DNA of 64,000 nt from contig NZ_JADOER010000016.1 in the NCBI RefSeq assembly GCF_018739865.1, forward strand, positions 56,923-120,922. Reading direction: 5' to 3'. The notes beneath the pieces are model-generated. The model saw only the letters and a program-made list of their open reading frames with translations, was not told where the DNA came from and made no database searches. Shown in pieces: positions 30,093 through 41,327 of this stretch. The position numbers were made by a program, and so were the translations under genes. Origin of the DNA: Leptothoe kymatousa TAU-MAC 1615. GTDB taxonomy: Bacteria > Cyanobacteriota > Cyanobacteriia > Phormidesmidales > Phormidesmidaceae. Numbering within the stretch: position 1 is the first letter of the stretch; every line of letters begins with the position of its first letter.

Positions 30093-32516
30093 TTAGCTAC
30101 GTAGGCTAACTTTGAACTTTTTCTCGAGGGCTGCGCGAATTTTGTCTTGCAGCGGATCAATGTCTTGATCGGTTAGGGTGCGATCGCTAGCTCGGTAGAA
30201 CATGCGAAAGGCGAGGCTGCGCTGACCGTCGGGCACCCCCTTCCCTTTATATTCATCAAACAGGGTGACCGTTTCTAGCAACTGCCCCCCGGTGCGGGCG
30301 ATCAGCTTTTCGAGATCGGCAACCGACACCTCAACCGGGGCATAGAACGCAATGTCACGATCGGAGCCTGGATAGGTGGAATAGCCCTTGAATTTGGGAG
30401 CGCGGAAACGATCGCTCACCAAACAGGTTGCGATCGCGTCCCAGTTCAACTCAAAAACATAGACCTCGTCGGGTAAATCCCGCTCTTGGCGCAGTCGGGG
30501 ATGGAGCTGCCCAAAGGTTCCTAAACGAGTGCGGCCACGTACCCATAAAGACGCCGTCCGCCCTGGATGCAAACGCTCATCCTCACTATCGGGGCGGTAA
30601 TCTACCTCTAACCCCACCTGCCGCAGCACGGTTTCTAAAATGCCCTTGGCCTCGTACCAGGTCATGGGCGCCGTGGTGCCACTCCATTGGCCTTGGGCCG
30701 CATTGCCACCCAAAATTCCACCCACACGCTCGTACTCCTTCAGGGCACCATCTTCATTGGCAAACACATGGCCCATTTCAAACGCATTCAGAGCTCCATT
30801 ACCTTGCTCCAAGTTGAACTGAAACGCGTCGATCAGCCCTGACAACAAATCAGAACGCAGCGCCGAATACTCAGTAAAGAGTGGATTTTCTAACACCACG
30901 CGCTGGGGAGCTGGGTTTGTGAGGGAGTAGTGTAAGGCCTCAGTTAACCCGGCTCCGCGAAAAGCCGCTCGCAGCTGCCGCACCAAAGCCGCTTCGGGCG
31001 ATAAACGACCGCGCGATGTCTGCTGGGGCAGGGTACTGGTGAAGCGGTTGTAGCCAAACAGCCGCGCAACTTCTTCGATCAAATCGATTTCCCGCTCTAG
31101 GTCACGATACCGATAGGCCGGCACCGTGACCGTCCACGTATCCTCACCCTCAGGCTTTAAATGACAGCCCAAACGAGTCAGCGTATCTTCTACATCAGCG
31201 GCACTCAGCGCCCGCACCGCAACATCTTCGGCAATATAGCCCCCTAAAATCTGCTGGACTTTTGCAAGGCGCAAACTGACATTGCGAGTGGGCGTAATCT
31301 TACCAATATCAGTCCGCTCATCTTGCTGATGCATCACCTTGGCATCCGCCAACTCCACCATCAGTTGAATGGCACGATTGGACGCCAACTCCAGCTCAGC
31401 TGGATTCACACCGCGTTCGTAACGGGCCGAAGCCTCTGTGCGCAATCCCTGACTGCGCGCCGAACGACGAATCGCCGCCGCATCAAAGAAAGCCGCTTCT
31501 AAAAAGACATTTTGGGTGGCGCTATGCACCTCAGACTCTTCCCCACCCATCACACCCGCCAAGGCGACCGGAGCATCATTGGCCGTAATCACCAAGGTTT
31601 GATCCTTGAGCTTACGTTCTTGGGAATCAAGCGTTTTTAAGGTTTCGTTGGCTTGGCCAAAGCGCACACCGACGGTGGTGTCCTTGCCCTGGGTCAGGCG
31701 GTCGAGATCAAACGCGTGCAGCGGCTGGCCCCATTCCAACAAAACATAGTTAGTAATGTCCACCACATTATTAATAGACCGCGTCCCCGCAGCATCGAGT
31801 CGTTGCTGCAGCCAATCAGGAGACGGACCAATTTTGACATCCTTCAGCACCGTACCGATGTAAATGGGACAGGCCTTAGGCTCTGACAGCGCGATCTCAA
31901 CTTGCGATTGAGAACTAGTAGGAGCCTTCAGATCTTCGATGGGCAACTTTAGCTCAGCCCCTGTAATCGCCGCCAGTTCACGGGCAATCCCCACCATACT
32001 TAAAGCATCGGCGCGGTTCGCCGTAGATGATAGGTCTAGCACCGTATCATCCAAACCCAGCAGCGGTCGTACATCTTGACCCACGGTCAAATTTGGCTGC
32101 TCAAAAATATGAATTCCGTCCGACTCTTTGGCTAAGCCTAGCTCCGAAAGGGAGCAGATCATACCCGCAGATGGCACCCCACGAAGCTTACGGGGTTTTA
32201 TTTTTAAGTCCACCTGGGGCAAATAGGTATTCACCTTCGCCACCGCGACGTAAATGTCCGCACGCACATTGGCCGCACCACAGACAATTGTGGAAGCGTC
32301 AGCTTCGCCAATATCTACCGTACAAACACTCAGCTTGTCAGCGTCCGGATGGGGTTGGCGATCCGTTACCTTCCCAACGACCACACCATCCGCCCAAGTC
32401 TGGCGGTCTTCAATATCTTCAACTTCAAACCCCGCCATGGTGAGGGCATCGCCAATGGCCTCAGGTGTTAACTGTGGATCAACAAATTCTTTTAGCCAGC
32501 TGACAGAAATGCGCAT
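30093..32516 (-). CDS. pheT: Phenylalanine-tRNA ligase beta subunit
   Basis: Charges tRNA-Phe together with PheS. I chose the Met at 32516 ([13 protein letters not shown]), which is the conserved family start; the frame is open 14 codons further upstream without conservation. The 807-residue protein has an EMAP-like tRNA-binding domain (about 40-150), B3/4 editing and B5 domains, the core domain and a C-terminal anticodon-binding FDX-ACB domain (about 715-807, [16 protein letters not shown]). pheS is elsewhere. Confidence 0.96.
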   Translation of the reverse strand: MRISVSWLKEFVDPQLTPEAIGDALTMAGFEVEDIEDRQTWADGVVVGKVTDRQPHPDADKLSVCTVDIGEADASTIVCGAANVRADIYVAVAKVNTYLPQVDLKIKPRKLRGVPSAGMICSLSELGLAKESDGIHIFEQPNLTVGQDVRPLLGLDDTVLDLSSTANRADALSMVGIARELAAITGAELKLPIEDLKAPTSSQSQVEIALSEPKACPIYIGTVLKDVKIGPSPDWLQQRLDAAGTRSINNVVDITNYVLLEWGQPLHAFDLDRLTQGKDTTVGVRFGQANETLKTLDSQERKLKDQTLVITANDAPVALAGVMGGEESEVHSATQNVFLEAAFFDAAAIRRSARSQGLRTEASARYERGVNPAELELASNRAIQLMVELADAKVMHQQDERTDIGKITPTRNVSLRLAKVQQILGGYIAEDVAVRALSAADVEDTLTRLGCHLKPEGEDTWTVTVPAYRYRDLEREIDLIEEVARLFGYNRFTSTLPQQTSRGRLSPEAALVRQLRAAFRGAGLTEALHYSLTNPAPQRVVLENPLFTEYSALRSDLLSGLIDAFQFNLEQGNGALNAFEMGHVFANEDGALKEYERVGGILGGNAAQGQWSGTTAPMTWYEAKGILETVLRQVGLEVDYRPDSEDERLHPGRTASLWVRGRTRLGTFGQLHPRLRQERDLPDEVYVFELNWDAIATCLVSDRFRAPKFKGYSTYPGSDRDIAFYAPVEVSVADLEKLIARTGGQLLETVTLFDEYKGKGVPDGQRSLAFRMFYRASDRTLTDQDIDPLQDKIRAALEKKFKVSLRS

Positions 32517-33053
32517 GGAGCTTGAAGTAAGTGAGGACGTGGGCTGTAATAAACCCAAATATTCTACCGTTGAAGTCCCGTTTTACACGGACCGTTTCAG
32601 GGCACATTGATGCCCATGGCGTTCCCCTAAATTATCCTGAACTCACTTCCGAGATCTTTAAAGAAAATCAGTTCACAATTGCGCCTAGCCACTTGAAGGA
32701 TTGGATAAGATAATAGGAATAATAAAATCAAGGGCGTGTCTACCACGACAGTTGGCCTAGCCAAGTACCATAGCAATCACTTAATAAGTTTCCATATAGG
32801 CTTAAATGAAAGGATTTATTAAGGATAGAAGTGCATAAAATTAAGCTACTGGAAGAAACGTACCCATTCCATTACTCATGACTGATGAATAGAAATTGCT
32901 GTGTAATTAGAAATTACTGGAGCAAGTCTCAAGCAATTTCATATTTATGGGTTGGTATTAAAGGGTTAATTCCTTGCCCAGCTTTTTGAGATGTCGTGCC
33001 ATAGTTAATCGTAGCCCCAGCCATAGAGATATGGGCATGGTGGCTAAAGCTAG
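32517..33053. other. Intergenic region between divergent pheT and spkB
   Basis: An AT-rich 540-bp region holding the promoters of two divergent genes. One small perfect hairpin (TTGGC-cta-GCCAA) lies near 32752. No small ORF with a ribosome binding site or RNA gene was recognised. Confidence 0.35.
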
Positions 33054-34664
33054 ATGACCTACTGCATCAATTCAGAGTGTCCTAATCCAAAAAATCCAGC
33101 CGCAGCCAGGGAATGTCTTGCCTGTGGCTCTGAGCTGTTGTTGCGCGATCGGTATCGTGTTAGCGGTACCTTGGGCCAAGGTGGCTTTGGAACTACATTT
33201 CTAGCCCATGATGAAGGGTTACCTGGCTGTCCCCCCTGCGTTATTAAACAGCTGCGGCCAACGGCGGAAGCGCCCCACATCATGCAAATGGCCCGAGATT
33301 TATTTGCTCGGGAAGCAAAAATTCTAGGCAAAATTGGCAATCACCCTCAACTCCCCAGGCTGTTAGATTATTTCGAAGCTCGCACAGATTTCTTTCTCGT
33401 CCAAGAGTATATTCACGGCGCTACCTTACAAAAAGAAGTAAAAACCCGTGGCGCCTTTAGTGAAGCTGGAGTCAAACAGTTTTTAAGTGAAATACTGCCA
33501 GTGATGCAGTACATTCATCGCAATCAAGTCATCCACCGAGATATTAAGCCGGCCAACCTGATTCGTCGCGATGCCGACAAGCAGCTGGTGCTGATTGACT
33601 TCGGAGCCGTTAAAGACAAAGTTAATCCCGTAAAAGCCAGTGAAGAATCTGGCCATACGGCCTTAACCGCCTATGCGGTGGGCACCCCCGGCTATGCGCC
33701 CCCCGAACAAATGGCTATGCGGCCAGTGTATGCCAGTGACATCTATGCCATCGGCGTGACGTGCCTATACTTGCTCACAGCCAAGTCCCCGAAGGAAATG
33801 TCCTACGATCCTCAAACAGGTGAAATCCTCTGGCAAGAGCATGTGCAAGTCAGCGAGCACTTTGCCGGGGTACTCAGCCAAATGCTCGAAATTTCGGTAC
33901 GCCATCGCTATAGCTCAGCCGATGCGATCCTAAGGGATCTGGACCTGGAGCCATATCTAGATAGCCTGGCTCAAAATATGGCCATTCCGACGGCGACCCC
34001 AAAAGACAATGACCCCATTAGTCAACCGAACCTAAACAGCGACGAAGCCGCGACCATCCTCGGCCTCGATGATTCCCAAGCTGGGGGATCGCCTTCCGCT
34101 CGCATGGCTGCAGCTATTCGGGCCCGTCGCGAGCGTCAAAACACAAAACCGTCTCCCGTCTCCCCTCGACGATCCTCTAGCAATTTGCTGTCGAGCAACT
34201 CCAGCCAATCTGGTCCCTTCTCTGGACAGGGGAAAAAGATTACCCCAGAAGCTGTGCAACGCGCTTATGAGCGAGGCCACCGGGACTTTTCCTTACAGCC
34301 CCTGGCCAAACTGAATTTACAGAAAATTAATTTAAGCGGTGCCAGCTTTGCCAGTGCCCAGCTTAACGATTGCAACTTACAATCCGCTGATTTAAGCAAC
34401 GTTAACCTGACCAAAGCAGACCTACGCCAGTGCAATTTGAAAAATGCCAAGCTATCTAACGCTTACATGGGTGAGGCGAACCTCGAAAATAGTGATTTGC
34501 GCGGTGCCAATTTAAATCGAAGCAACCTCGTAGGGGCTAATTTACGCGGTGCCAATCTGTGTGGAGCAGATCTAACGGGAGCAAACCTAACCGAAGCCCA
34601 GCTATCTACCACCAAAACCAACTGGTCTACCATCTATCCCAATGGTCGCCGTGGCCTACGCTAA
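33054..34664 (+). CDS. spkB: Ser/Thr protein kinase with pentapeptide repeats (SpkB type)
   Basis: A 536-residue eukaryotic-like kinase. The N-terminal Cys motif (CINSECPNP...CLACG, residues 4-24) is a probable zinc ribbon. The kinase domain follows: Gly loop GQGGFGTTF, ATP-binding Lys in CVIKQLRP, catalytic VIHRDIKPANL, DFG motif LIDFGAVKDK and VGTPGYAPPEQ. A Ser/Arg-rich linker leads to about 20 pentapeptide repeats (residues about 420-520, A(D/N)LxG units), which form a beta helix. This is the layout of Synechocystis SpkB, implicated in oxidative-stress responses and motility. It is a cytoplasmic protein with no membrane helix. Confidence 0.88.
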   Translation: MTYCINSECPNPKNPAAARECLACGSELLLRDRYRVSGTLGQGGFGTTFLAHDEGLPGCPPCVIKQLRPTAEAPHIMQMARDLFAREAKILGKIGNHPQLPRLLDYFEARTDFFLVQEYIHGATLQKEVKTRGAFSEAGVKQFLSEILPVMQYIHRNQVIHRDIKPANLIRRDADKQLVLIDFGAVKDKVNPVKASEESGHTALTAYAVGTPGYAPPEQMAMRPVYASDIYAIGVTCLYLLTAKSPKEMSYDPQTGEILWQEHVQVSEHFAGVLSQMLEISVRHRYSSADAILRDLDLEPYLDSLAQNMAIPTATPKDNDPISQPNLNSDEAATILGLDDSQAGGSPSARMAAAIRARRERQNTKPSPVSPRRSSSNLLSSNSSQSGPFSGQGKKITPEAVQRAYERGHRDFSLQPLAKLNLQKINLSGASFASAQLNDCNLQSADLSNVNLTKADLRQCNLKNAKLSNAYMGEANLENSDLRGANLNRSNLVGANLRGANLCGADLTGANLTEAQLSTTKTNWSTIYPNGRRGLR

Positions 34665-34755
34665 AGATCTCTCGGATTTCGCCCTGGACAGCACCGATTT
34701 TTCCTGAGCCGCGTTAGTATAGCAAAGGTGTTTTTTGTGACAGTCTGTAAATTTT

Positions 34756-34965
34756 ATGTTTCTCGATGAACTAACACCCATTGTGCAAGAAATTTTAGGT
34801 CAGCCAGGCGCATTCCTCGGTGGATTTACATCGGCTTTGTTAAAGCTCAACCTTGGTGACGACCCAGTAAAAAGCTGGTTGGAAAACCAAGGGGCTAGTG
34901 CTCCTAACCAGGACGACAGTGATGATAGTTCGGGCAAAGGGCCCCAGACTATTTCGATTGACTAG
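34756..34965 (+). CDS. Conserved small cyanobacterial protein, function unknown
   Basis: A 69-residue protein with a helical conserved front (FLDELTPIVQEILGQPGAFL, then LNLGDDPVKSWLENQ) and an acidic, Ser-rich tail. Short proteins with this front half are widespread in cyanobacteria. It is about 90 bp after spkB on the same strand. Confidence 0.7.
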   Translation: MFLDELTPIVQEILGQPGAFLGGFTSALLKLNLGDDPVKSWLENQGASAPNQDDSDDSSGKGPQTISID

Positions 34966-35008
34966 TGGTCTAGAAAGACTAATCCGATTTTTTAGCGTTG
35001 TCGCCGCA

Positions 35009-35644
35009 CTACCCTAGAAGTTCATGCATCCAAACTTCCAGCTTGGCTGCAAGGGCTGAATTAGGGGATTGGGTCAGTAATGCTAACGAACGTTCGTAAT
35101 CACCAATGGCACAGTTCCAATGGCCGTCTAGGTGATAAGTTCGCCCACGTTCTGCATATACATGGGCCTTTAAACTCCCAAAAAATAGAGCTAGGTCAAA
35201 GCACGTAATCGCGTCGTCATAGAGTTTGAGATTTCTCAGCAGAATCCCTTGCTCCAGACGGGCCATTAGGTTGCATGGGTTTAAATTAATCGCACAGTCG
35301 TAGTCAGAGATCGCGGCATGCCAATACCCCATGATTGCGTTGCACTTGGCTCGACTACTATAAATTTCATCTCCACTGGGATTGAGCCGTAGAGCTTGGC
35401 TGTAATCGCCCAGCGCTTGGGACCATTGATGACAATGGTAATAAATTAATCCTCGATGGCTGTAATAGTCTGCATTACTAGGTTCTTGCGCAATGAGGTA
35501 GTTGAGCAAGCGTAGCCCTTGACCATAGTTTTTGGCTTTAATAGCTATGTGAACGTTTTGATGTAAACGTTTCTTAGTTGCCAGGGTCATCTGCTGTCCT
35601 GAATGATTTACCTGGTCTGTTTTAATCGTGGATAAGATTGACAT
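35009..35644 (-). CDS. TPR-repeat protein
   Basis: A 211-residue soluble protein made of about five tetratricopeptide repeats, e.g. YYSHRGLIYYHCHQWSQALG and YSSRAKCNAIMGYWHAAISD. TPRs mediate protein-protein contacts; no enzymatic domain or signal peptide is present. The first ~20 residues are outside the repeats, and the inner Met at residue 19 is an alternative start. The specific role is unknown. Confidence 0.8.
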   Translation of the reverse strand: MSILSTIKTDQVNHSGQQMTLATKKRLHQNVHIAIKAKNYGQGLRLLNYLIAQEPSNADYYSHRGLIYYHCHQWSQALGDYSQALRLNPSGDEIYSSRAKCNAIMGYWHAAISDYDCAINLNPCNLMARLEQGILLRNLKLYDDAITCFDLALFFGSLKAHVYAERGRTYHLDGHWNCAIGDYERSLALLTQSPNSALAAKLEVWMHELLG

Positions 35645-36215
35645 CGGAAGGGTTACTCCCTACAACAGGTCAAAGAAATTTATTAAGAAGGGTCAACTAT
35701 TTGGATAGGGTTTTGTAGATTGTGACGATGTTGGGCAAAACCATGGGGGTGCAAATTATGCTGAGAATTGAAAATTCCCCATATTCATCAGCACACCTCC
35801 GGCGTAGAGCCCTCAATAAGCGCAGTTACAACAACACTATTAGTAGAATGGTTGCATAGCGGTTATTTTTATCTCAACCGCAAAAGAACGGAGTTCAGAC
35901 TGGACAGACTTTGATACAGCCAGTTTTGACCGTAAATTTACCCAGATAAGCTCCCAATCGATACAATCTCTAATTTTTTGGAGAATAGATAGCTTTTTCT
36001 AATCAGCAAGCGTCAGCATTTTGAACTCTGCAATTCCAAAAGCAGCGGCCATTGCTATAGCTATCAATACTTCTCCACCATGTGGAACCACCATAGGTTG
36101 CTGAAAGTTAACACTCGTGGGGTTTTATAACGTATTTGTTGATGTTGCTGTGGGTCTAGCGGAAGAGGGTTAGGATGATGGGCGATACAGTACGCAATTT
36201 TCTTGCGGGACGTCC
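35645..36215. other. Intergenic region between divergent TPR and hypothetical genes
   Basis: About 570 bp, AT-rich. It should hold two promoters. Only short inverted repeats (e.g. TCCA-ccatg-TGGA near 36075) were seen. No small ORF with a convincing ribosome binding site and no tRNA-like fold were recognised. Confidence 0.35.
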
Positions 36216-36680
36216 ATGAGTTTATCTTCTATGCCAACTGCACTTTCAGATAACGACTATGTCATTGTTGGTTTAGCCCACTGCTTTACAAAGCAAGACG
36301 GAAATGTCGTACCAGTTAAGATTTTGGAACCCATTCCTTCAGCCTACTTTGAAGCACTGCTTAAGGGAGTACCGACGTCCTACAAAGCACTATATGGCCT
36401 GAAGTTGGGAGAGATCGTACAGGATGCTCAACCGATCAAGCCATCTTCAAATATCGCCACTGACGATGATGTAGCATTCTGTGAAAGTTTTGCGGAGCGG
36501 GCAAAAGCCGCTGCGAGAACTTATCAAAGTCGAGAAGATTTACAAAAGTCGGTTCCTTACGGCCAAAGCTATGAAGGAGTAAATTTTTCCACTGAAAAGA
36601 AACGGATCTTGAATTCTACTCATCAGGTAACGGCAGAAGATAATGTCAAGCAGCATAAATATACCCATATGACGCTTTGA
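36216..36680 (+). CDS. Conserved cyanobacterial protein, function unknown
   Basis: A 154-residue soluble protein without signal peptide or membrane helix. Distinct segments are YVIVGLAHCFTKQDGNVVPV at the N-terminus and FAERAKAAARTYQSREDLQK and AEDNVKQHKYTHM at the C-terminus. I recall similar C-terminal motifs in other cyanobacterial hypothetical proteins. No function is known. Met6 is an alternative start. A perfect 44-bp palindrome 50 bp downstream serves as its terminator. Confidence 0.72.
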   Translation: MSLSSMPTALSDNDYVIVGLAHCFTKQDGNVVPVKILEPIPSAYFEALLKGVPTSYKALYGLKLGEIVQDAQPIKPSSNIATDDDVAFCESFAERAKAAARTYQSREDLQKSVPYGQSYEGVNFSTEKKRILNSTHQVTAEDNVKQHKYTHMTL

Positions 36681-36729
36681 CCCATGGGGCAGTATCTTCG
36701 AGGCCAAACACAGCTACTGCGTTGAAAAG

Positions 36730-36773
36730 AATAAAGAAGCGCGGCAATTATATAATTGCCGCGCTTCTTTATT
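36730..36773. terminator. Perfect 44-bp palindrome, bidirectional terminator
   Basis: Left arm AATAAAGAAGCGCGGCAATT continues AT and is mirrored exactly by ATAATTGCCGCGC, then TTCTTTATT, with no unpaired centre in the DNA. In RNA this gives a stem of about 20 bp with a GC-rich core, flanked on both strands by T-rich sequence. It sits between the convergent hypothetical gene (+) and psbK (-). Confidence 0.85.
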
Positions 36774-36888
36774 AATTGATGAAATTGATAACTCTGGAAA
36801 AACTTGCAGGCTCATTATGTTTTTGGTGCGATCGCAGGCAACCGACCAAAACCAATGAGCTAACAACTAAACCCTTGAACAATGAACT

Positions 36889-37026
36889 CTAACGGAAGCC
36901 AACAGAGGCCTGCCAAACAAATGCGAGCAACAAAAAGAAGACAGGCAAAATAGGCAAAATATCTACCAAGGGCGCAAATGCTTGGTAAGCTTCGGGGAGT
37001 TTAGCTAACAGTAGGACCGCGTCCAT
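36889..37026 (-). CDS. psbK: Photosystem II reaction center protein K
   Basis: A 45-residue single-helix photosystem II subunit. The translation starts [20 protein letters not shown] and ends [10 protein letters not shown], the hallmark PsbK pattern: a short pre-sequence with the conserved LPEAY, an aliphatic helix and the FVWQAxVGFR end. In other species the first eight residues are cleaved, giving a mature protein starting KLPEAY. The ATG is preceded by AGAGAGG at 6-nt spacing. It lies downstream of tgt on the same strand, a gene order seen in other cyanobacteria. It is too short for a default ORF cutoff. Confidence 0.95.
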   Translation of the reverse strand: MDAVLLLAKLPEAYQAFAPLVDILPILPVFFLLLAFVWQASVGFR

Positions 37027-37117
37027 GAAAACCTCTCTACGTTGGCGACAGTTTGCTTAATAATTGACTCACATCCTAACATGCCGTGGTAACAGGCCAG
37101 CTTTATTAACAATTGGC

Positions 37118-38242
37118 TTAGGCGTCTGTTGTAGAGGGTTCCAGCCATTTTTCAAACTGAGTCACAAACTGATTTTGTAAAATTGCTTTACGAATAGCCT
37201 GGGTAAATCTAATTAACTCCGTGATGTTGTGAATAGACAACAGCGTATATGCCAGCAGCTCATGGGCATGGATGAGATGGCACAAATAAGCACGGGTAAA
37301 GGTTTGACACGTATAACAGGGACAGGTTTCATCCAGGGGCGTCAGATCTCGTCGAAACTTTTGATTTTTTAAATTCCAGCGTTCGCCCTGCACCAAAGCC
37401 GCACCATGGCGGGCTAGGCGGGTCGGAATAACACAATCAAACAGATCCATGCCAGCTGCGATCGCTTGGGCCATTTCCCGATAGGTGCCCACCCCCATCA
37501 GATAACGGGGTTTATCCAGGGGCAATAGCGGTGTTGTCGCTTGCACAATTTTTTCAATCAGTTCCGGTGGTTCGCCCACACTCACCCCGCCAATGGCATA
37601 GCCAGGTAAATCAAGTTGCACTAATTGCTCGGCCGCTTGCCGACGCAGATCTAAATGCACCCCACCTTGAACAATGCCAAATAACGCCTGATCACTACGC
37701 TGATGGGCGTCAATACACCGCTTGAGCCAACGATAGGTACGATCGGTTGCCGCTTCCACAGCCTCTCGGTCAGCTGGATAGGGGGGGCATTCATCAAAGG
37801 CCATGATCACATCTGCCCCCAGATGATTTTGAATACGAATAGAATCCTCTGGCCCCATGTTAATCACCCGGCCATCCCGGGGAGAACGGAAGGTAACCCC
37901 CGATTCTGCGATGGTCCGAATTTTACTGAGGCTAAATACCTGAAACCCACCAGAATCAGTCAAGATGGGGCCATCCCATCCCATAAATCGATGCAAACCA
38001 CCGGCGGCGGCCACCAGATCTTCGCCAGGTTGCAAATGTAAATGATAGGTATTCGCTAAAACCATTTGGGCACCAGCATCATGCAGCTGGGCTGGTGTCA
38101 CGGTTTTAACATTGGCCAGGGTGCCCACGGGCATAAATCGTGGCGTATGCACAGGACCATGGGGCGTATGAAAGGTCCCGGCCCTTGCTTGCGTATGGGA
38201 ACAGGACGCCTGACATTCAAAGGAAAATTGGGGGGTAGCCAA
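37118..38242 (-). CDS. tgt: Queuine tRNA-ribosyltransferase
   Basis: Exchanges guanine-34 for preQ1 in tRNAs for Asp, Asn, His and Tyr. It is 374 residues. Visible motifs are the substrate-binding [19 protein letters not shown], the nucleophile region [16 protein letters not shown] and the zinc site CPCYTCQTF...CHLIHAHE...H. It is intact and full length. psbK follows 91 bp downstream. Confidence 0.96.
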   Translation of the reverse strand: MATPQFSFECQASCSHTQARAGTFHTPHGPVHTPRFMPVGTLANVKTVTPAQLHDAGAQMVLANTYHLHLQPGEDLVAAAGGLHRFMGWDGPILTDSGGFQVFSLSKIRTIAESGVTFRSPRDGRVINMGPEDSIRIQNHLGADVIMAFDECPPYPADREAVEAATDRTYRWLKRCIDAHQRSDQALFGIVQGGVHLDLRRQAAEQLVQLDLPGYAIGGVSVGEPPELIEKIVQATTPLLPLDKPRYLMGVGTYREMAQAIAAGMDLFDCVIPTRLARHGAALVQGERWNLKNQKFRRDLTPLDETCPCYTCQTFTRAYLCHLIHAHELLAYTLLSIHNITELIRFTQAIRKAILQNQFVTQFEKWLEPSTTDA

Positions 38243-38312
38243 CGGTTAGCGCAATCCTATGTAGCTGTTGTCTAGCAACCGTACTAGATTAAATAGGACA
38301 GACACAAGCGGA

Positions 38313-38768
38313 CTAGCTACCAAAGTTATTACCATCATCGTCGAGACACGCGTCTAAGCGGGCCGTTAACGCTTCGGCCAACATCGCCTCTAGGGTGGCG
38401 TCGTTGAGACTACAGGTCGTGCGCTCGGTTAAAGGATTAGACGACGGCAAAATTCGCAAGCAGCGATTATCTTGCATTAAATCAAAATAAGTCTGATTAT
38501 CATCCAGTTGACCCATTTCCATGTAGTCAAAACTCGTGACATTGAGATACAGGCTACTGTTTGCCACTAGGGTTGCCTGCTGGGGGTCACTAAACACTTC
38601 CACCACATAGCCTTCGCCCTGTTTAAGAACCTGTTCTTCTTGGGTATGGATATATCGCACACGACCTAGATGCTGCAAAATACGCACCATGTCTTTTTTA
38701 TTGATCACAGTGCCCGTATCAACAAGACAGGGAGCTGGCAAAGAAGTTGTTGAAGGTTGGTAGCTCAT
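38313..38768 (-). CDS. Conserved cyanobacterial protein, function unknown
   Basis: I chose the Met at 38768 (MSYQPSTTSLPAPCLVDTGT), giving 151 residues. The frame is open another 46 codons upstream, but that part has a non-protein-like composition. The core LQHLGRVRYIHTQEEQVLKQ and GEGYVVEVFSDPQQATLVAN resembles a family seen in many cyanobacteria, with no known role. It is soluble, acidic at the C-terminus (ARLDACLDDDG), without a recognisable catalytic motif. Confidence 0.7.
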   Translation of the reverse strand: MSYQPSTTSLPAPCLVDTGTVINKKDMVRILQHLGRVRYIHTQEEQVLKQGEGYVVEVFSDPQQATLVANSSLYLNVTSFDYMEMGQLDDNQTYFDLMQDNRCLRILPSSNPLTERTTCSLNDATLEAMLAEALTARLDACLDDDGNNFGS

Positions 38769-39034
38769 AATGGAGTCGGTAGATGGGTTCTTGTAGCAGT
38801 CAGACCCGTGAAACACCGAGGCTAATAACAATCTATACTCAAGATAGATTAAATCTGAGTATTTGGAACACCCACGGCGAAAATAATCTTGTTCCAGGCA
38901 GTTCACCTTTGGTCCCTATAGTATTCGGCAAATTCTCGCACTGCCTTCAGCCAGAGTACTGAATAACTAAATTTTCAGAAACTATTTATTGGCTTTTTAT
39001 CCGCCGATTGGGGAAAGATTAATGATTTGGCATT

Positions 39035-39853
39035 GTGACCCTAGCTGAAAGGATAACGAAAACACTTGCTGAGCAAATGAGGACACTTGCCCACAAGGTC
39101 TCTGGCATATGGGCCACCGTCAATGGGGCCATTTTGTTTTACACCCGCATACCACTACCGCACCGTTGGCCTGCCAAGTTTGCCCGCATCGCCCTGATTG
39201 TCCCGTGGGTTGGGGTCGGCTTAGGCGTCCTCTTAAGCGGCCTGGATAGGCTGATGGGGACCTTAGGACTATCCCTTGAGCTAGGTAGTGCCCTGGTCGT
39301 TTTGACCGGTGTGTGGCTCACTGGGGGCCTGCACCTAGATGGGGCGATGGATACGGGCGATGGTCTAGCGGTGCAGGATGATCAACAGCGGCTGGTGGCC
39401 ATGGCCGATAGCCGCACAGGGGCATTTGGCGTCATGGTCGGGGTTGCGATTTTATTGCTCAAAACCATCGCTTTTGCTGGCATTACCCACCATCGATGGT
39501 TTGCCTTAATCTCAGCTACTGCCTGGGGCCGCTGGGGTCAACAGTGGGCCATTGGCAGATATGCCTACCTTAAACCTGAGGGAAAGGGAGCTTTTCACAA
39601 ACAAGCGATTCCGTCCTGTTGGCAGGCTCTACCTGCGGCCCTGGGCTTAGTGGGCTTGACCGGCATAGCCATGACATTGGGATGGATCCGGTGGCCCTCT
39701 GGTCTAATGGCCGTCGGGCTCGGCCTGGGCCATGCTTATGTCCTGGCAGGCTGGCTAAATCGCAGAATTGGGGGCCATACGGGGGACACCTATGGGGCCA
39801 TGGTGGAATGGGGAGAAGTGGCTGTACTCGTTGGCCTAGCGGCTGTTAACTAA
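39035..39853 (+). CDS. cobS: Adenosylcobinamide-GDP ribazoletransferase (cobalamin synthase)
   Basis: Membrane enzyme joining adenosylcobinamide-GDP with alpha-ribazole in cobalamin assembly, 272 residues with several helices. The Asp-rich metal motif [16 protein letters not shown] and FYTRIPLP near the N-terminus are diagnostic. The start is GTG at 39035; Met15 is an alternative. The 3' end overlaps cysK tail-to-tail by 18 bp. I saw no cobalamin riboswitch upstream. Confidence 0.93.
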   Translation: MTLAERITKTLAEQMRTLAHKVSGIWATVNGAILFYTRIPLPHRWPAKFARIALIVPWVGVGLGVLLSGLDRLMGTLGLSLELGSALVVLTGVWLTGGLHLDGAMDTGDGLAVQDDQQRLVAMADSRTGAFGVMVGVAILLLKTIAFAGITHHRWFALISATAWGRWGQQWAIGRYAYLKPEGKGAFHKQAIPSCWQALPAALGLVGLTGIAMTLGWIRWPSGLMAVGLGLGHAYVLAGWLNRRIGGHTGDTYGAMVEWGEVAVLVGLAAVN

Positions 39854-40810
39854 AGGCGCGTTAGATGAGGTTAGGGCAGCGTCTTGAAATAGGGGCGTAC
39901 TGAGGTAACGCTCACCAAAGCTGGGCTGAATTACAACGATTAGCTTGTCTGCATTGTCTGCTCGCCGACCGATTTCAATGGCCGCACATAGGGCTGCACC
40001 GCTGGAAATGCCCGATAAAATTCCTTCTTCTTTAGCCAGACGCCGACCAAATGCGATCGCATCTTCATCGGGGACAGCAATCACCTCATCAATCAGATCC
40101 ACCTGCAGCACATCGGGCACAAACCCGGCTCCAATCCCCTGGATTTTGTGGGGGCCGGGCTTTCCCCCCGTCAGCACTTGGCTATTGGCCGGTTCCACAG
40201 CTATCGTCTGGAAACTCGGCTTGCGACGTTTCAATATTTCACTCACACCCGTAATGGTGCCGCCGGTGCCCACACCGGCCACCAAAAAATCTACTTTTCC
40301 TTCCGTATCCTGCCAAATCTCCTCAGCCGTAGTCCGGCGATGCATATCTGGATTCGCCGGGTTTCTAAACTGTTGCAGCATATAGGCATTGGGTGTGGCT
40401 GCCACAATTTGTTGCGCCCGTTGAATACAGCCCGCCATCCCCTCATTACCAGGAGTGAGCTCCAATTCAGCGCCATAGGCACGCAACATCGCCCGCCGCT
40501 CCGCACTCATGGTTTCCGGCATCGTCAAAATCAAACGATAGCCCTTAGCCGCAGAGACCATCGCTAGGGCAATGCCAGTATTGCCAGAGGTGGGCTCTAC
40601 CAACGTGGTTTTCCCAGGTTGAATCGTCCCCGCAGCCTCTGCGGCCGCAATCATATTGACACCGATGCGATCCTTCACCGAAGCAGACGGATTCATCCCC
40701 TCTAACTTCAAGACAATTTGAGCCACACAGCCCTCGGCCTGAGGAATACGATTGAGTTGTACCAGCGGTGTACGACCTACCAGTTCTGTAATATTTTGGG
40801 CGATCCGCAT
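39836..40810 (-). CDS. cysK: Cysteine synthase (O-acetylserine sulfhydrylase)
   Basis: PLP enzyme making cysteine from O-acetylserine and sulfide, 324 residues. PLP Lys46 is in [11 protein letters not shown], substrate loop TSGNTGI, phosphate loop GTGGTITG, and SSGAAL near the C-terminus. It is 17 bp downstream of an Rrf2-type regulator, which suggests cysteine-dependent control as in CymR systems. Confidence 0.96.
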   Translation of the reverse strand: MRIAQNITELVGRTPLVQLNRIPQAEGCVAQIVLKLEGMNPSASVKDRIGVNMIAAAEAAGTIQPGKTTLVEPTSGNTGIALAMVSAAKGYRLILTMPETMSAERRAMLRAYGAELELTPGNEGMAGCIQRAQQIVAATPNAYMLQQFRNPANPDMHRRTTAEEIWQDTEGKVDFLVAGVGTGGTITGVSEILKRRKPSFQTIAVEPANSQVLTGGKPGPHKIQGIGAGFVPDVLQVDLIDEVIAVPDEDAIAFGRRLAKEEGILSGISSGAALCAAIEIGRRADNADKLIVVIQPSFGERYLSTPLFQDAALTSSNAPLVNSR

Positions 40811-40827
40811 AGCCAGTTTCCGATGCG

Positions 40828-41262
40828 CTAGATGTAATACATTAAATCGACTTGATGTTTGGCGTTACGCTGCTCAACCAAGTCTTGGAGTGTGTGGGCA
40901 GAGAGCACTTCACGAGCAGCCGTTTGTACGTCGGTCCAAAAGGAGCGAACAACTTGGCGCTCAGTTGTCAGTACAGCATCGCTTGCATCGTCCTTATTTT
41001 CCAAGCCTTCGATACAATTCACAACGTCTAGCAACCTCACATTCCAGGGAGCTTGAGACAATAAATAGCCCCCCTTAGCGCCCCGCTGACTTTTGACAAA
41101 GCCCGCTCGGCGGAGGGTGGCCAAAAGCTGCTCCAAATAGCGATCGGGAATATTCTGTTGAGATGCGATTTGACGGATTTGTAGGGGGTCCCCTTGGTCG
41201 TAGTGCAAACTGAGCTCCAATAGAGCCAGCAGAGCATATTCACTTTTGCAGGAAAGTTCCAC
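40828..41262 (-). CDS. Rrf2-family transcriptional regulator upstream of cysK
   Basis: A winged-helix regulator of about 144 residues. I chose the GTG at 41262 because [17 protein letters not shown] is the conserved N-terminus; a GTG at 41307 would add 15 unconserved residues. The helix-turn-helix and wing are visible ([30 protein letters not shown]). Only one Cys is in the effector region (VVNCIEG), so a three-Cys IscR-type cluster is unlikely. The gene order with cysK favours a CymR-like sensor of cysteine status. Confidence 0.85.
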   Translation of the reverse strand: MELSCKSEYALLALLELSLHYDQGDPLQIRQIASQQNIPDRYLEQLLATLRRAGFVKSQRGAKGGYLLSQAPWNVRLLDVVNCIEGLENKDDASDAVLTTERQVVRSFWTDVQTAAREVLSAHTLQDLVEQRNAKHQVDLMYYI

Positions 41263-41327
41263 AGGGCGGCATAGCTGCAACCCCTTTAGTATACTCCGGT
41301 TCTCCACTGGGGAATAGATATTTACAT

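Noticed and set aside
38769-39034. Cobalamin riboswitch upstream of cobS
   Set aside because: No B12-box or matching helices were recognised.
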